Positions 24,823-33,216 of a stretch of DNA of 64,000 bases are shown here, in pieces. The notes beneath the pieces are model-generated. The model saw nothing but the letters and a program-made list of their open reading frames with translations, did not search any database and was not told the origin of the DNA. Both the position numbers and the translations under genes were made by a program. Position 1 is the first letter of the stretch. Each line of letters starts with the position of its first letter. The DNA is taken from NCBI RefSeq assembly GCF_002797855.1, contig NZ_PGFB01000005.1, positions 414,162 to 478,161 of the forward strand. Reading direction: 5' to 3'. Origin of the DNA: Compostimonas suwonensis (GTDB taxonomy: Bacteria > Actinomycetota > Actinomycetes > Actinomycetales > Microbacteriaceae).

Positions 24823-25602
24823 TCAGCCGGCGAGCGCGCGCGCCAGGAACTCCGTCGAACGCGCCCAGGAGTCCGCAGCGGCGTCCGCGTCGTAGCGCGA
24901 GCCGGTGTCGTTGAAGAAGGCGTGGCCGGCGTCCGGGTAGACGGTGGCCGTGAAGTCGACGCCGGCGGCGGCCATCTCGCGCTCCACCTCGGGCAGCGCC
25001 GTCATGAGCCGTTCGTCCTGCCCGCCGTAGAAGGCCAGCACGGGGCAGTGGATGCCGGCGATCCGATCGGCCTCGGGAGCCTGACCGTAGAACGGCACGG
25101 CCACCCGCACCCGCGTGTCGGCCGCCGCGAGCGCGAAGCCGTAGGTTCCGCCGAAGCAGAAGCCGAGAACGCCGATGCGCCCCTGCACACCCGGCTGCTC
25201 GACGAGGTAGTCCACGACCCGGCCGAGGGCGGCCGTGGCCCACTCCCCGTATTCGGGAGCATAGGCGGGCGCGAAGCTCTCGCGCAGCCGTGGCTGGGCG
25301 GCGAGCCTCTTCTCCTCGTCGGGCTCGCTCATGAGGGCCATGAGCTCGAGCCCGGCGTCGGGGGTGATGCCCACGCCGCTCAGCAGGTCGGGGGCGATCA
25401 CGAGGTAGCCCTGCGCCGCGTAGCGGTCGGCCACCTGCCGGATGTGCTCGACGAGGCCCCAGATCTCGTGGATCAGGATGAGCGCTCCGCGGATCTCCCC
25501 CGTCGGCTCGCTCCGGTAGGCGGTCAGGATCTCGCCGTCGCGACCCTCGCCGCCGCCGCTGCCGTCGTCGCCGCCGAGCTCGATCGTCACAAATGAGGAC
25601 AT
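24823..25602 (-). CDS. Dienelactone hydrolase family protein
   Basis: A 259-residue alpha/beta hydrolase. The triad is visible as Cys149 in GFCFGG, Asp196 in GGQDERL and His227 in DAGHAFFND; Glu46 in HEIWG is the extra glutamate characteristic of carboxymethylenebutenolidase. It hydrolyses dienelactones or related esters in the cytoplasm; no chlorocatechol pathway genes are near, so the real substrate is unknown. The ATG at 25602 is 58 bp from the divergent Ppx gene. Confidence 0.92.
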   Translation of the reverse strand: MSSFVTIELGGDDGSGGGEGRDGEILTAYRSEPTGEIRGALILIHEIWGLVEHIRQVADRYAAQGYLVIAPDLLSGVGITPDAGLELMALMSEPDEEKRLAAQPRLRESFAPAYAPEYGEWATAALGRVVDYLVEQPGVQGRIGVLGFCFGGTYGFALAAADTRVRVAVPFYGQAPEADRIAGIHCPVLAFYGGQDERLMTALPEVEREMAAAGVDFTATVYPDAGHAFFNDTGSRYDADAAADSWARSTEFLARALAG

Positions 25603-25648
25603 ATCAACAGTTTAGGCACGGGGTGCGAGCGCTCGCGATGGATCGGGA

Positions 25649-25660
25649 TACATTCGAGGG
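25649..25660 (+). promoter_or_regulatory. Candidate -10 box of a leaderless promoter
   Basis: TACATT at 25649-25654 is followed six bases later by the ATG of the Ppx/GppA gene. The ATG lacks a well-placed ribosome site. Confidence 0.45.
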
Positions 25661-26593
25661 ATGCGGCTCGGCGTACTCGACATCGGTTCCAACACTGTTC
25701 ACCTCCTGCTCGTCGACGCGCACCCCGGCGCACGGCCGATCCCCTTCGCCTCGCACAAGCGCCCCCTGCAGCTCGTCGCCCATCTCGACGACGCCGGCAA
25801 CATCACCGAGCGCGGGCAGCACGAGCTCGTCGAGTTCGTGCGGGAGGCCCGGGCCTTCGCCGAGCAGCACGAGGCGGAGGACGTGCTCGCGTTCGCGACA
25901 TCCGCCATTCGCGAGTCGACCAACGGCGAGGCCGTGCTCGAGCGGGTGCACGCCGAGACGGGAACCCTGCTCGTCGAGCTCAGCGGCGAGGAGGAGTCGG
26001 CGGTCACCTTCCTCGCGGTGCGGCGGTGGTTCGGCTGGGGCTCCGGAACGGTGCTCAACCTCGACATCGGCGGCGGCTCCTTCGAGCTCGCGCTGGGCGC
26101 CGACGAGCAGCCGGATGTCGCGGCATCCGTGCCTCTCGGCGCCGCGCGCCTCACCCGCGAGCTGCTCGTGGGCGACCCGCCCACCGCCACGAGCGTGCGC
26201 GACGCGCGCCGGCATGTCCGCTCCGTGCTCGCCGAGCCCGTGGCGCAGCTGCGCGCGCACGTGGCGCCGACGCTCGTGACGGGAACCTCGAAGACCTTCC
26301 GTTCGCTGGCCCGCATCACGGGCGCCGCGCCCAGCTCGGCCGGGGTGTTCGTGCGCCGCGAGCTGCGCCTCGCCGATCTGACGCTGTGGGCCTCCCGGCT
26401 CGCCGCCATGTCGTCGGACGACCGCGCCGCCCTGCCCGGTGTCTCCCCCGCACGGGCGCGGCAGCTGCTCGCCGGAGCGATCGTGGCCGAGGCGGCCATG
26501 GAGGGGCTCGGCGTGGATGCGCTGCAGATCTGCCCGTGGGCTCTGCGCGAGGGTCTCATCCTGCGCCGCTTCGATCACCTCGTCTCGGCCTGA
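25661..26593 (+). CDS. Ppx/GppA-family phosphatase
   Basis: A 310-residue short actinobacterial exopolyphosphatase-type protein. It has the ASKHA phosphate-1 loop LDIGSNTVHLL at residues 6-16, the catalytic glutamate segment ELSGEEES near 106-113, and the phosphate-2 loop DIGGGSFEL at 135-143. It should remove terminal phosphate from polyphosphate or convert pppGpp to ppGpp. It lacks the C-terminal HD-like domain of E. coli Ppx. It stands alone and is convergent with the flavin monooxygenase gene. Confidence 0.92.
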   Translation: MRLGVLDIGSNTVHLLLVDAHPGARPIPFASHKRPLQLVAHLDDAGNITERGQHELVEFVREARAFAEQHEAEDVLAFATSAIRESTNGEAVLERVHAETGTLLVELSGEEESAVTFLAVRRWFGWGSGTVLNLDIGGGSFELALGADEQPDVAASVPLGAARLTRELLVGDPPTATSVRDARRHVRSVLAEPVAQLRAHVAPTLVTGTSKTFRSLARITGAAPSSAGVFVRRELRLADLTLWASRLAAMSSDDRAALPGVSPARARQLLAGAIVAEAAMEGLGVDALQICPWALREGLILRRFDHLVSA

Positions 26594-26710
26594 ACGCTCG
26601 GGCGCCGGCTCCGACCTCCCGACGTTCGCCGGCTCGACGGTCGTGCGACCGCGCGGTCCCCGCGACGAACAGCTGATCGAGTGCGGTGAGGGGCCCGAGA
26701 GAGCCGGGGA

Positions 26711-28036
26711 TCAGAAGTCGCGCAGGTTCGCGCGCAGGCCTCCCCCGCCGAACGAGTCGCGCAGGATGCCGCGGCGGCGCAGCTCGGGAACGACCTGGTC
26801 GAGCATCCGATGCACCGTCACGGGGTGCAGGTCGCCGTTGATGATGAAGCCGTCGTTGTCGGCCGACTCGCCGAGCCCCTCCACGAAGTCGGCGAACTGG
26901 CCCGCGGTGCCCACGAAGCCGCTGCCGTCGGCGAGCCTGCCCTTGCGCGCCTTGCGGGTGGCGATCTGCCGCAGGGTGTCGGTCTCGAGGTCGCCATCGC
27001 GGCCGACGAGGTTGTTGATCGTCCCCTGCGAGACGTGCTGGCCGAAGACGCCGGGGCCGATGGGCCGATCGAGGTCGAGCACGGTCAGATCGGTCTCGAG
27101 GTCGCTGGACTGCGCCGCCAGGACCTCGACGAGCACCTCGTCGGCGGGATGCTCGGAGGCGCGCACGACACGGTCGACCTCCTCCTCGCTGGCCACGATC
27201 TCGGGCTTGATCACGAAGAGCACCGCGATGTCGGAGGGCAGCCGGCCATGCGCCACGGCGGAGTCGTGGATCTTCTGCCGATAGGCCCGCACGCTCGCCG
27301 CGTCGAGAGGCGCGAGCGCCAGCTGCACGTCGGACTGGTGGCCGGCGAACGCCAGTCCGCGGCCGGATCCGCCCGGCGAGACGATCACGGGGTCGCCGCT
27401 GCGCTCGTCGAACGGGATGGCGTTGAGCGGGCCGTCGAGGCTGAAATACTCGCCACGGTGCTGGAAGGCGTCGAGCTTCGAGGCATCCGCGAACTGCCCG
27501 GTCTCGACGTCGGCGAGATAGGCGCCCTCGCCCCAGCTGTGCCAGAGCCGCCGCACGACGTCGAGCCACTCCTCGGCGCGGTCGTAGGCGGCATCGTGGC
27601 CGAGCTCGGGCAGGCCGAAGTGGCGTGCGCTCTTCACGTCGGTCACGACGTTGGCTCCGAAGCGGTTGCCGCTGAGGTGCTGCAGGGTCGCGAACTGGCG
27701 CGCGGCCAGGTACGGAGGAGTGGCGCCCGCGTTCACGGTCGGCGTGACGCCGAGGTGCGTTGTGGCGGCGAAGAGGTAGGGCGTGAGCATCAGCGGGTCG
27801 TGCTTCGGGCCGCCGTACGCGGTGTTCACCCGCAGGTTCAGCGTCTCGGGAGAGCCGAGCGACAGGGCGTCCTCGATGATGAGCAGGTCGAAGCCGGCCT
27901 GCTCGAGCTCGCGCACCGCCTGCTGGTAGATCTCGGGGCGCTGCCAGGCGTAGTTCCAGCGATAGTCGGGGCGGCCCCAGCCCTGCGGGCCGAAGCCGCG
28001 ACCGAAGAACCATCCGAAGTGCTGCAGTCGTGACAT
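26711..28036 (-). CDS. LLM-class flavin-dependent monooxygenase (NtaA/SnaA/DszA type)
   Basis: A 441-residue bacterial-luciferase-like monooxygenase. The family pattern is seen in FDLLIIEDAL near residue 50, HLGVTPTVNAGATPPYLAARQFATLQHLSGNR (cut here to show the segment around 95-125) and NVVTDVKSARHFG. Members use FMNH2 from a partner reductase to oxidise sulfonates, sulfides or chelators. The divergent gene 123 bp away encodes a sulfhydrylase, so a role in organosulfur scavenging is reasonable. No flavin reductase is adjacent. Confidence 0.88.
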   Translation of the reverse strand: MSRLQHFGWFFGRGFGPQGWGRPDYRWNYAWQRPEIYQQAVRELEQAGFDLLIIEDALSLGSPETLNLRVNTAYGGPKHDPLMLTPYLFAATTHLGVTPTVNAGATPPYLAARQFATLQHLSGNRFGANVVTDVKSARHFGLPELGHDAAYDRAEEWLDVVRRLWHSWGEGAYLADVETGQFADASKLDAFQHRGEYFSLDGPLNAIPFDERSGDPVIVSPGGSGRGLAFAGHQSDVQLALAPLDAASVRAYRQKIHDSAVAHGRLPSDIAVLFVIKPEIVASEEEVDRVVRASEHPADEVLVEVLAAQSSDLETDLTVLDLDRPIGPGVFGQHVSQGTINNLVGRDGDLETDTLRQIATRKARKGRLADGSGFVGTAGQFADFVEGLGESADNDGFIINGDLHPVTVHRMLDQVVPELRRRGILRDSFGGGGLRANLRDF

Positions 28037-28159
28037 CCCCCCAGTCTCATCGAGACGCGGCCTCTCGGGTCGAATGTGTCGTTGTGTGAATGGCCGGCTG
28101 GCTCCGGAAGGGGATCGCCCGTACCGTTGCGGAATCGAGAGGGAGCACGAGAGACGTCA

Positions 28160-29536
28160 ATGACCACGACCCAGCAGCCCTACGGCGAGGGCAACTTCGG
28201 ATTCGGCACCGAGCAGGTGCACGCCGGCGAGATCGTCGACGGCGACTTCGGGGCGCGGATCACCCCGATCTACCTGACCGCCGGCTTCCTCTTCGACTCC
28301 TTCGACCATGCGCAGGAGAGGTTCGCCGGAGAGGACGGCGGCCTGGTCTACACGCGCTACGGCAACCCCACGAACACGGCCGTCGAGGCGAAGCTGACCG
28401 CCCTCGAGCGCGGCGTCGACTCCCTCCTGGTGGGCAGCGGCCAGGCCGCGATCACCGTCGCGCTGCTCGGCATCCTGCAGTCGGGCGACCACTTCCTCTC
28501 CACGCCGAGCCTCTACGAGGGCTCGAAGACGCTGTTCCGCGAGAACTTCGCCCGCCTGGGCATCGAGGTCGAGTTCGTCTCAGACCCCCACGACCTCGCG
28601 GAGTGGCGGCGGCGCGTGCGCCCCAACACCCGAGCGGTCTACGGCGAGACCATCCCGAACCCCAAGAACGACCTCATCGACCTCGACCTGATCGCCGGGT
28701 TCGCCCGCGAGCAGGGCCTGCCGTTCGTGGTCGACAGCACGGCGTCGACCCCCTACCTGATCAGGCCGATCGAGCACGGCGCGAACATCGTGGTGCACTC
28801 GGCGAGCAAGTTCCTGAGCGGGCACGGCGCCTCGCTGGCCGGCGTGGTGGTCGACGGCGGCACCTTCGACTGGGGCCGGCACCCGCAGAGGTTCCCGCAG
28901 TTCTCCGCGCCCGCCGGCGGCCCGGGAAGCCCGAGCTACGTCGAGCGCTTCGGTGCGAAGGCCTACCTCGAGTACACCCGCACCATCATCGCGGGCCGCT
29001 TCGGCCCCACGCTCTCGCCCTTCAACGCCTTTCTGCTGCAGCAGGGGCTGGAGACGCTCTCGCTCCGTATCGAACGGCACTGCCGCAACGCGCTCGCCGT
29101 GGCGAGCTGGCTCGAGCAGCAGCCCGAGGTGCTCTCGGTCGACTATCCCGGGCTCCCCTCCAACCCGTCGTACCCGATCGCCGTCAGGGACTACCCGCGA
29201 GGAACGGGCTCGGTCTTCGGCTTCACCCTGCGCGGAGGAGTCGACGACGCACGCACCGTGGTCGACTCCGTCGAGCTGTTCAGCAGGATGTCGCACATGG
29301 GCGATGTGCGGTCGTTGATCCTGCACCCCGGCAGCACCTCCCACGCCCACCTCTCCGAGCAGCAGCGGGAGCAGCTCGGCATCCACCCCGGCCTCGTGCG
29401 CCTCTCGATCGGCATCGAGGACGAGCCCGACCTCATCGCCGATCTGGAGCGCGCCTTCGGGGCGCTGCGTTCAGCGACCACCGCCGAGCCCGCACACGAG
29501 CCGGCAGCGCCCGCCGAGCGTGTGGTCTTCCACTAG
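28160..29536 (+). CDS. metY: O-acetylhomoserine sulfhydrylase (MetY type)
   Basis: A 458-residue Cys/Met-metabolism PLP enzyme. MetY features are the N-terminal ITPIYLTAGFLFDSF, YTRYGNPTN at 64-72, the PLP lysine in HSASKFLSGHG (Lys217) and LSPFNAFLLQQGLETLSLR. It joins sulfide to O-acetylhomoserine to make homocysteine. The last 20 residues are an Ala/Pro-rich tail. The start at 28160 was preferred over 28076 because the latter adds a poor, Gly/Arg-rich extension. A divergent LLM monooxygenase suggests sulfur supply from organic compounds. Confidence 0.88.
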   Translation: MTTTQQPYGEGNFGFGTEQVHAGEIVDGDFGARITPIYLTAGFLFDSFDHAQERFAGEDGGLVYTRYGNPTNTAVEAKLTALERGVDSLLVGSGQAAITVALLGILQSGDHFLSTPSLYEGSKTLFRENFARLGIEVEFVSDPHDLAEWRRRVRPNTRAVYGETIPNPKNDLIDLDLIAGFAREQGLPFVVDSTASTPYLIRPIEHGANIVVHSASKFLSGHGASLAGVVVDGGTFDWGRHPQRFPQFSAPAGGPGSPSYVERFGAKAYLEYTRTIIAGRFGPTLSPFNAFLLQQGLETLSLRIERHCRNALAVASWLEQQPEVLSVDYPGLPSNPSYPIAVRDYPRGTGSVFGFTLRGGVDDARTVVDSVELFSRMSHMGDVRSLILHPGSTSHAHLSEQQREQLGIHPGLVRLSIGIEDEPDLIADLERAFGALRSATTAEPAHEPAAPAERVVFH

Positions 29537-29653
29537 CGCGATCCACGAGGCGACCGGCAGGCCCGGATCGGCAGACACGAAGACATGGCGTCGGGCTCGT
29601 GCCATCCGTGGCGACTCGCACTGCAGCAGCCGGAGCTCCCGCCACCTCGTATA

Positions 29654-31939
29654 TCAGACCATCCGCACGGGCACGGGGGTGCCATCGGCTCGCGTGGCGA
29701 CCGTTGCGCCCGACGCGTCCACCGTCACGGTGATGAGCTCGGACGAGCCGTCTGGGGCGGTGAGACGAATGGACTCGACGCGCACTCGACCCGGATAGAC
29801 GTGAAGCTCGACATCGGCCCGGAAGTCGTAGTCCGCTCGGTCGGCGCGGGTGCCCCGCGGGATCACGGCTCCCTGCCGCACATAGAGCGGCAGGCTGTCG
29901 AAGCCGTGCGTCTCGGTGACCCAACGACCACCCTGCACCCGCTCACCCGTGAGCAACGACGTCCAGGTGCCCTCCGGAAGGTAGAACGTCACCTCTCCCG
30001 ACTCAGTGAAGACCGGTGCCACCAGGATGTCGTCCCCCAGCATGTATTGGCGATCGAGGTAGGCGACCGCCGGGTCTGCCGGAAAGGCGAGGAACATCGG
30101 GCGCATCATCGGCACGCCCCGATCGGACGTCTGACCCGCCGCCGCGTAGAGATACGGCATGAGCGACAGCTTCAGCTCGGCAAACCGGCGAGTGATCTCA
30201 ACGGCCTCGTCGTCGAACTCCCACGGCACCCGATACGAGGTCGACCCGTGGAGCCTCGAATGAGATGAGAGCAGCCCGAACGCCACCCAGCGTTTGAACA
30301 CCGCGGGGTCCGGTGTTCCCTCGAAGCCTCCGATGTCGTGACTCCAATAGCCGAAGCCCGACGCCGCGAGCGAGAGACCTCCGCGCAGACTCTCGGCCAT
30401 CGACCGGAAGGACGCATAGTTGTCGCCACCCCAGTGCACGGGCATCGCCTGACCGCCGGCGGTCGCTGAGCGTGCGAACAGCACGGCCTCACCCTCGCCA
30501 CGCTCCTCGCGGAGCACCTCGAACACGGCCTCGTTGTAGAGCTGGGTGTAGAGGTTGTGCATGGTCTCGGGCGCGGAGCCGTCGTGCCACACCACATCGA
30601 GCGGGATACGCTCGCCGAAATCCGTCTTGATGGCGTCGACACCCTGTCGCAGCAGGCGACGCACGAGGTCTTGGAACCACCGCCGCGCATCCGGGTTCGT
30701 GAAGTCGACCAGCGCCATTCCTGCCTGCCACCAGTCCCACTGCCACACAGACCCGTCGGCGCGCGCGACGAGGAAGCCCTGCGTCCTCGCCTCCTCGAAC
30801 AGTGCCCCCCGCTGGGCTATGTAAGGATTCAGCCACACCGAGACGCGGAGACCTTTGTCGTGCAGACGCGCGAGCATCTGCTCGGGATGGGGAAAGACCC
30901 GGGCATCCCAGATGCCGTCTGTCCAGTTGAACTCGCGCATCCAGAAGCAGTCGAAGTGGAACACCGAGAGCGGGATGCCGCGCTCGGCCATGCCGTCGAC
31001 GAATGTCGTCAGGGTGGCTTCGTCGTAATCGGTGGTGAACGACGTCGACAGCCACAGGCCGAACGACCACGCCGGTACGCGGGGCGGACGGCCGGTGAGC
31101 TCCGTGTAGCGCTCGAGCACGTCTTGCGGGGTCGGCCCGTCGATCACGAAGTACTCGAGCGCCTCGCCCGCCGTCGAAAACTGCACACGTTCGACCGACT
31201 CCGAGCCCACCTCGAACGAGACGTGCTCAGGGTGGTTGACGAAAACGCCGTAGCCCCGGCTCGACACATAGAACGGGATGTTCTTGTACGAGAGCTCGGA
31301 GCTCGTTCCGCCGTCGGCGTTCCAGATGTCGACCGACTGCCCGTTCTTGACGAAGGGGCCGAAGCGCTCGCCCAGACCGTAGACGGTCTCGCCCACCTCG
31401 AGGTCGAGTTGCTCGTGAACGTAGTGTTTCGCAGGAGCCAGACCCGTGCGGGTGTAGCCGGCGACACCGGCGGGCTCCGCGCTGACCGACGCCCCATCGG
31501 CCAGTGTGATGTAGCCGACGGATTTGTGACCGGAGCCGGTGAGCCGCCGGCCGTTGTGCTCGAAGTCGAGGCGCCAGGGTGCGCCGGCACTGATGCGGGC
31601 GGTGAGAGCGCCGGTGGTGAGAGTCGCACCGCCGGGAGTGCCGGTCGCGTCGGCGAAGGCGATCGACCCCTCGCCATTGCGCGCACCGGGGAGGCGGAAT
31701 CCGGGCGACGGCCGGGTTCCCGTGTGGTGTTCGATACGCACCCGCACCACGCCCTCGAGCGGCGAGCTCAGCGTCACGGTGAGCAATGGCTGGTTGAGCG
31801 TGTCACCGCGACCCCGGATGCGGGCGGTCGGCGCGGTGACGACAAGCGTGCCGTCGCGCTGATCGATGTCGTAGGCCTCGTGCGCGTACTCGGCAACAAC
31901 GCCCGGCCGCAGAACCCAGAATCCGTCGGTGAACTTCAC
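29654..31939 (-). CDS. Alpha-xylosidase, glycoside hydrolase family 31 (YicI type)
   Basis: A 761-residue GH31 enzyme without signal peptide, hence cytoplasmic. The diagnostic segments of alpha-xylosidases are present: FHFDCFWM at about 327-334, the nucleophile Asp440 in KTDFGERIP, and the acid/base Asp506 in HWGGDN. It removes alpha-1,6-linked xylose from xyloglucan oligosaccharides or isoprimeverose. The GTG at 31939 (VKFTDGFWVLRPGV) is preferred over ATG 31945 because GAAAGG is then seven bases upstream and the N-terminus matches YicI. A LacI-type operator overlaps its promoter. Confidence 0.9.
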   Translation of the reverse strand: MKFTDGFWVLRPGVVAEYAHEAYDIDQRDGTLVVTAPTARIRGRGDTLNQPLLTVTLSSPLEGVVRVRIEHHTGTRPSPGFRLPGARNGEGSIAFADATGTPGGATLTTGALTARISAGAPWRLDFEHNGRRLTGSGHKSVGYITLADGASVSAEPAGVAGYTRTGLAPAKHYVHEQLDLEVGETVYGLGERFGPFVKNGQSVDIWNADGGTSSELSYKNIPFYVSSRGYGVFVNHPEHVSFEVGSESVERVQFSTAGEALEYFVIDGPTPQDVLERYTELTGRPPRVPAWSFGLWLSTSFTTDYDEATLTTFVDGMAERGIPLSVFHFDCFWMREFNWTDGIWDARVFPHPEQMLARLHDKGLRVSVWLNPYIAQRGALFEEARTQGFLVARADGSVWQWDWWQAGMALVDFTNPDARRWFQDLVRRLLRQGVDAIKTDFGERIPLDVVWHDGSAPETMHNLYTQLYNEAVFEVLREERGEGEAVLFARSATAGGQAMPVHWGGDNYASFRSMAESLRGGLSLAASGFGYWSHDIGGFEGTPDPAVFKRWVAFGLLSSHSRLHGSTSYRVPWEFDDEAVEITRRFAELKLSLMPYLYAAAGQTSDRGVPMMRPMFLAFPADPAVAYLDRQYMLGDDILVAPVFTESGEVTFYLPEGTWTSLLTGERVQGGRWVTETHGFDSLPLYVRQGAVIPRGTRADRADYDFRADVELHVYPGRVRVESIRLTAPDGSSELITVTVDASGATVATRADGTPVPVRMV

Positions 31940-31966
31940 ACCCATCCCTTTCGACCGCACGCCATC

Positions 31967-31982
31967 ATCGAAGCGCTTCGAT
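31967..31982. promoter_or_regulatory. LacI-family operator (site 1 of module 1)
   Basis: ATCGAAGCGCTTCGAT is a perfect 16-bp palindrome with the central CG typical of LacI-family sites. It covers the predicted transcription start of the alpha-xylosidase gene. An identical palindrome is at 33181-33196, on the other side of the lacI-type gene. Confidence 0.88.
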
Positions 31983-31984
31983 TG

Positions 31985-32013
31985 ATGGTAGAGCGCAAAC
32001 CATAGTGGAGCAA
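31985..32013 (-). promoter_or_regulatory. Promoter of the alpha-xylosidase gene
   Basis: On the minus strand TTGCTC (32013-32008) and TACCAT (31990-31985) are 17 bp apart. The operator at 31967-31982 begins two bases downstream of the -10 box. Confidence 0.55.
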
Positions 32014-32039
32014 GTCGGACGGGGCTTCGGCCCGCTCGG

Positions 32040-33050
32040 TCAGGTCGTGCGCGGGGCGACCGTTGTGCCACGGTCGGTGAGGGTGGGGCCGAGCAGCCGC
32101 ACCTCGGATGACTTGCCCTCGTCGCTGAGCTGAGCGAGCACCATCTCGACCGCGATGCGGCCGATGCGCTCGGCGGGCAGATCGATGCTCGTGAGCGGCC
32201 GCGGCAGCGACAACGCGACGTTCTCCGGCCCGACCGCGATGACAGAGATGTCGTCGGGGATGCTGCGCCCGGCTCCCACGAGGCCTGCGACGATGTGCGG
32301 AAGCGCGATCTCGTTGTGCACCAGCACACCCGTCACTGCCGACGCAGAGCCGAGCAGCTCAGCGACGGCCGCCTGAGCGCCGACCATCGAGCTCGGAACC
32401 GAGAGCTCCCGATAGCCGACCCCGGCCGCGACGGCCACCTGCGCAAATGCCGAGTTCATGCGCTCCGCGTACGAGGTGTGCCGCGCAAGCACCTCGGGAG
32501 GAGCTCCGAGCAGCGCGATCTCGCGATGCCCGAGATCGATCAGGTGCTGGGCGCCGAGTGCACCGGCGCGCCCGAAATCGAAGTCGATGCAGGAGAGACC
32601 CTCGGTGTCGCCGGGAAGGCCGATGAGCACCACCGGCTGCTCCAGGTTGCGCAGCTGTCTCAGGCGGGGGTCGTCGGCCTCGACATCCATGACGACGAGC
32701 GCATCCACCATGGATCCGGAGGTCACCCGGGCGACATCCGACTCGTCGCCGTGAGTGACGAGAAGCACATCGTACTCATGGGAGTGCGCAGTGGCGGCGA
32801 TGCCCGAGACGAACTGCATCACGACATTGAGGTCGACACCCGCGCGCAACGGCGCCATAAGGCCGATGGTGCGCGTCTGCGCGGAGGCGAGCGCTCGCGC
32901 ACCCGCGTGTGGACGATAGCCGAGCTCGGCGACAGCGCTCTGGATGCGCCTGCGGGTCTCCGGCGAGATCGGCCGCTTTCCCGAGAGCGCGTAGCTCACC
33001 GTGGAGAGCGAGACGCCGGCAACCCGTGCCACATCGGCGATCGTTGCCAT
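32040..33050 (-). CDS. LacI-family transcriptional repressor
   Basis: A 336-residue LacI-type regulator: an N-terminal helix-turn-helix (MATIADVARVAGVSLSTVSYALSG) with hinge helix around LAS, then a periplasmic-binding-protein-like sugar domain. The ATG at 33050 has GGAG six bases upstream and gives the standard LacI N-terminus. It lies between two copies of an identical 16-bp operator, one at the alpha-xylosidase promoter and one at the GH42-GH3-ABC operon promoter, so it probably represses both until a sugar ligand binds. Confidence 0.92.
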   Translation of the reverse strand: MATIADVARVAGVSLSTVSYALSGKRPISPETRRRIQSAVAELGYRPHAGARALASAQTRTIGLMAPLRAGVDLNVVMQFVSGIAATAHSHEYDVLLVTHGDESDVARVTSGSMVDALVVMDVEADDPRLRQLRNLEQPVVLIGLPGDTEGLSCIDFDFGRAGALGAQHLIDLGHREIALLGAPPEVLARHTSYAERMNSAFAQVAVAAGVGYRELSVPSSMVGAQAAVAELLGSASAVTGVLVHNEIALPHIVAGLVGAGRSIPDDISVIAVGPENVALSLPRPLTSIDLPAERIGRIAVEMVLAQLSDEGKSSEVRLLGPTLTDRGTTVAPRTT

Positions 33051-33139
33051 GCATGCTCCAATTCTTCGCTGCCGCAGCCCGAGGTCGTGAGGTGACGCCG
33101 AGGTCATCCAGGGTGCAGAGATCAGTGTGCCAGGTGAGG

Positions 33140-33168
33140 TGGACAATCACGCAGCCCACATGTACAGT
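33140..33168 (+). promoter_or_regulatory. Promoter of the GH42-GH3-ABC operon
   Basis: TGGACA (33140-33145) and TACAGT (33163-33168) are exactly 17 bp apart. The operator at 33181-33196 begins 12 bases downstream of the -10 box, near +6, well placed to block transcription. Confidence 0.6.
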
Positions 33169-33180
33169 AACCCACGTTGT

Positions 33181-33196
33181 ATCGAAGCGCTTCGAT
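33181..33196. promoter_or_regulatory. LacI-family operator (site 2 of module 1)
   Basis: ATCGAAGCGCTTCGAT, identical over all 16 bases to the site at 31967-31982. It sits between the promoter and the GH42 start codon at 33217. Confidence 0.88.
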
Positions 33197-33216
33197 GATG
33201 CGAGGAAGGATCGTGG

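Noticed and set aside
29654..31939. GH31 enzyme as a sulfoquinovosidase, which with the kinase and aldolase of module 3 would suggest sulfoglycolysis
   Set aside because: The active-site segments FDCFWM and KTDFGERIP are those of alpha-xylosidases; the sulfoquinovose-binding residues and a sulfoquinovose isomerase are not seen, and the gene is in a different regulon.
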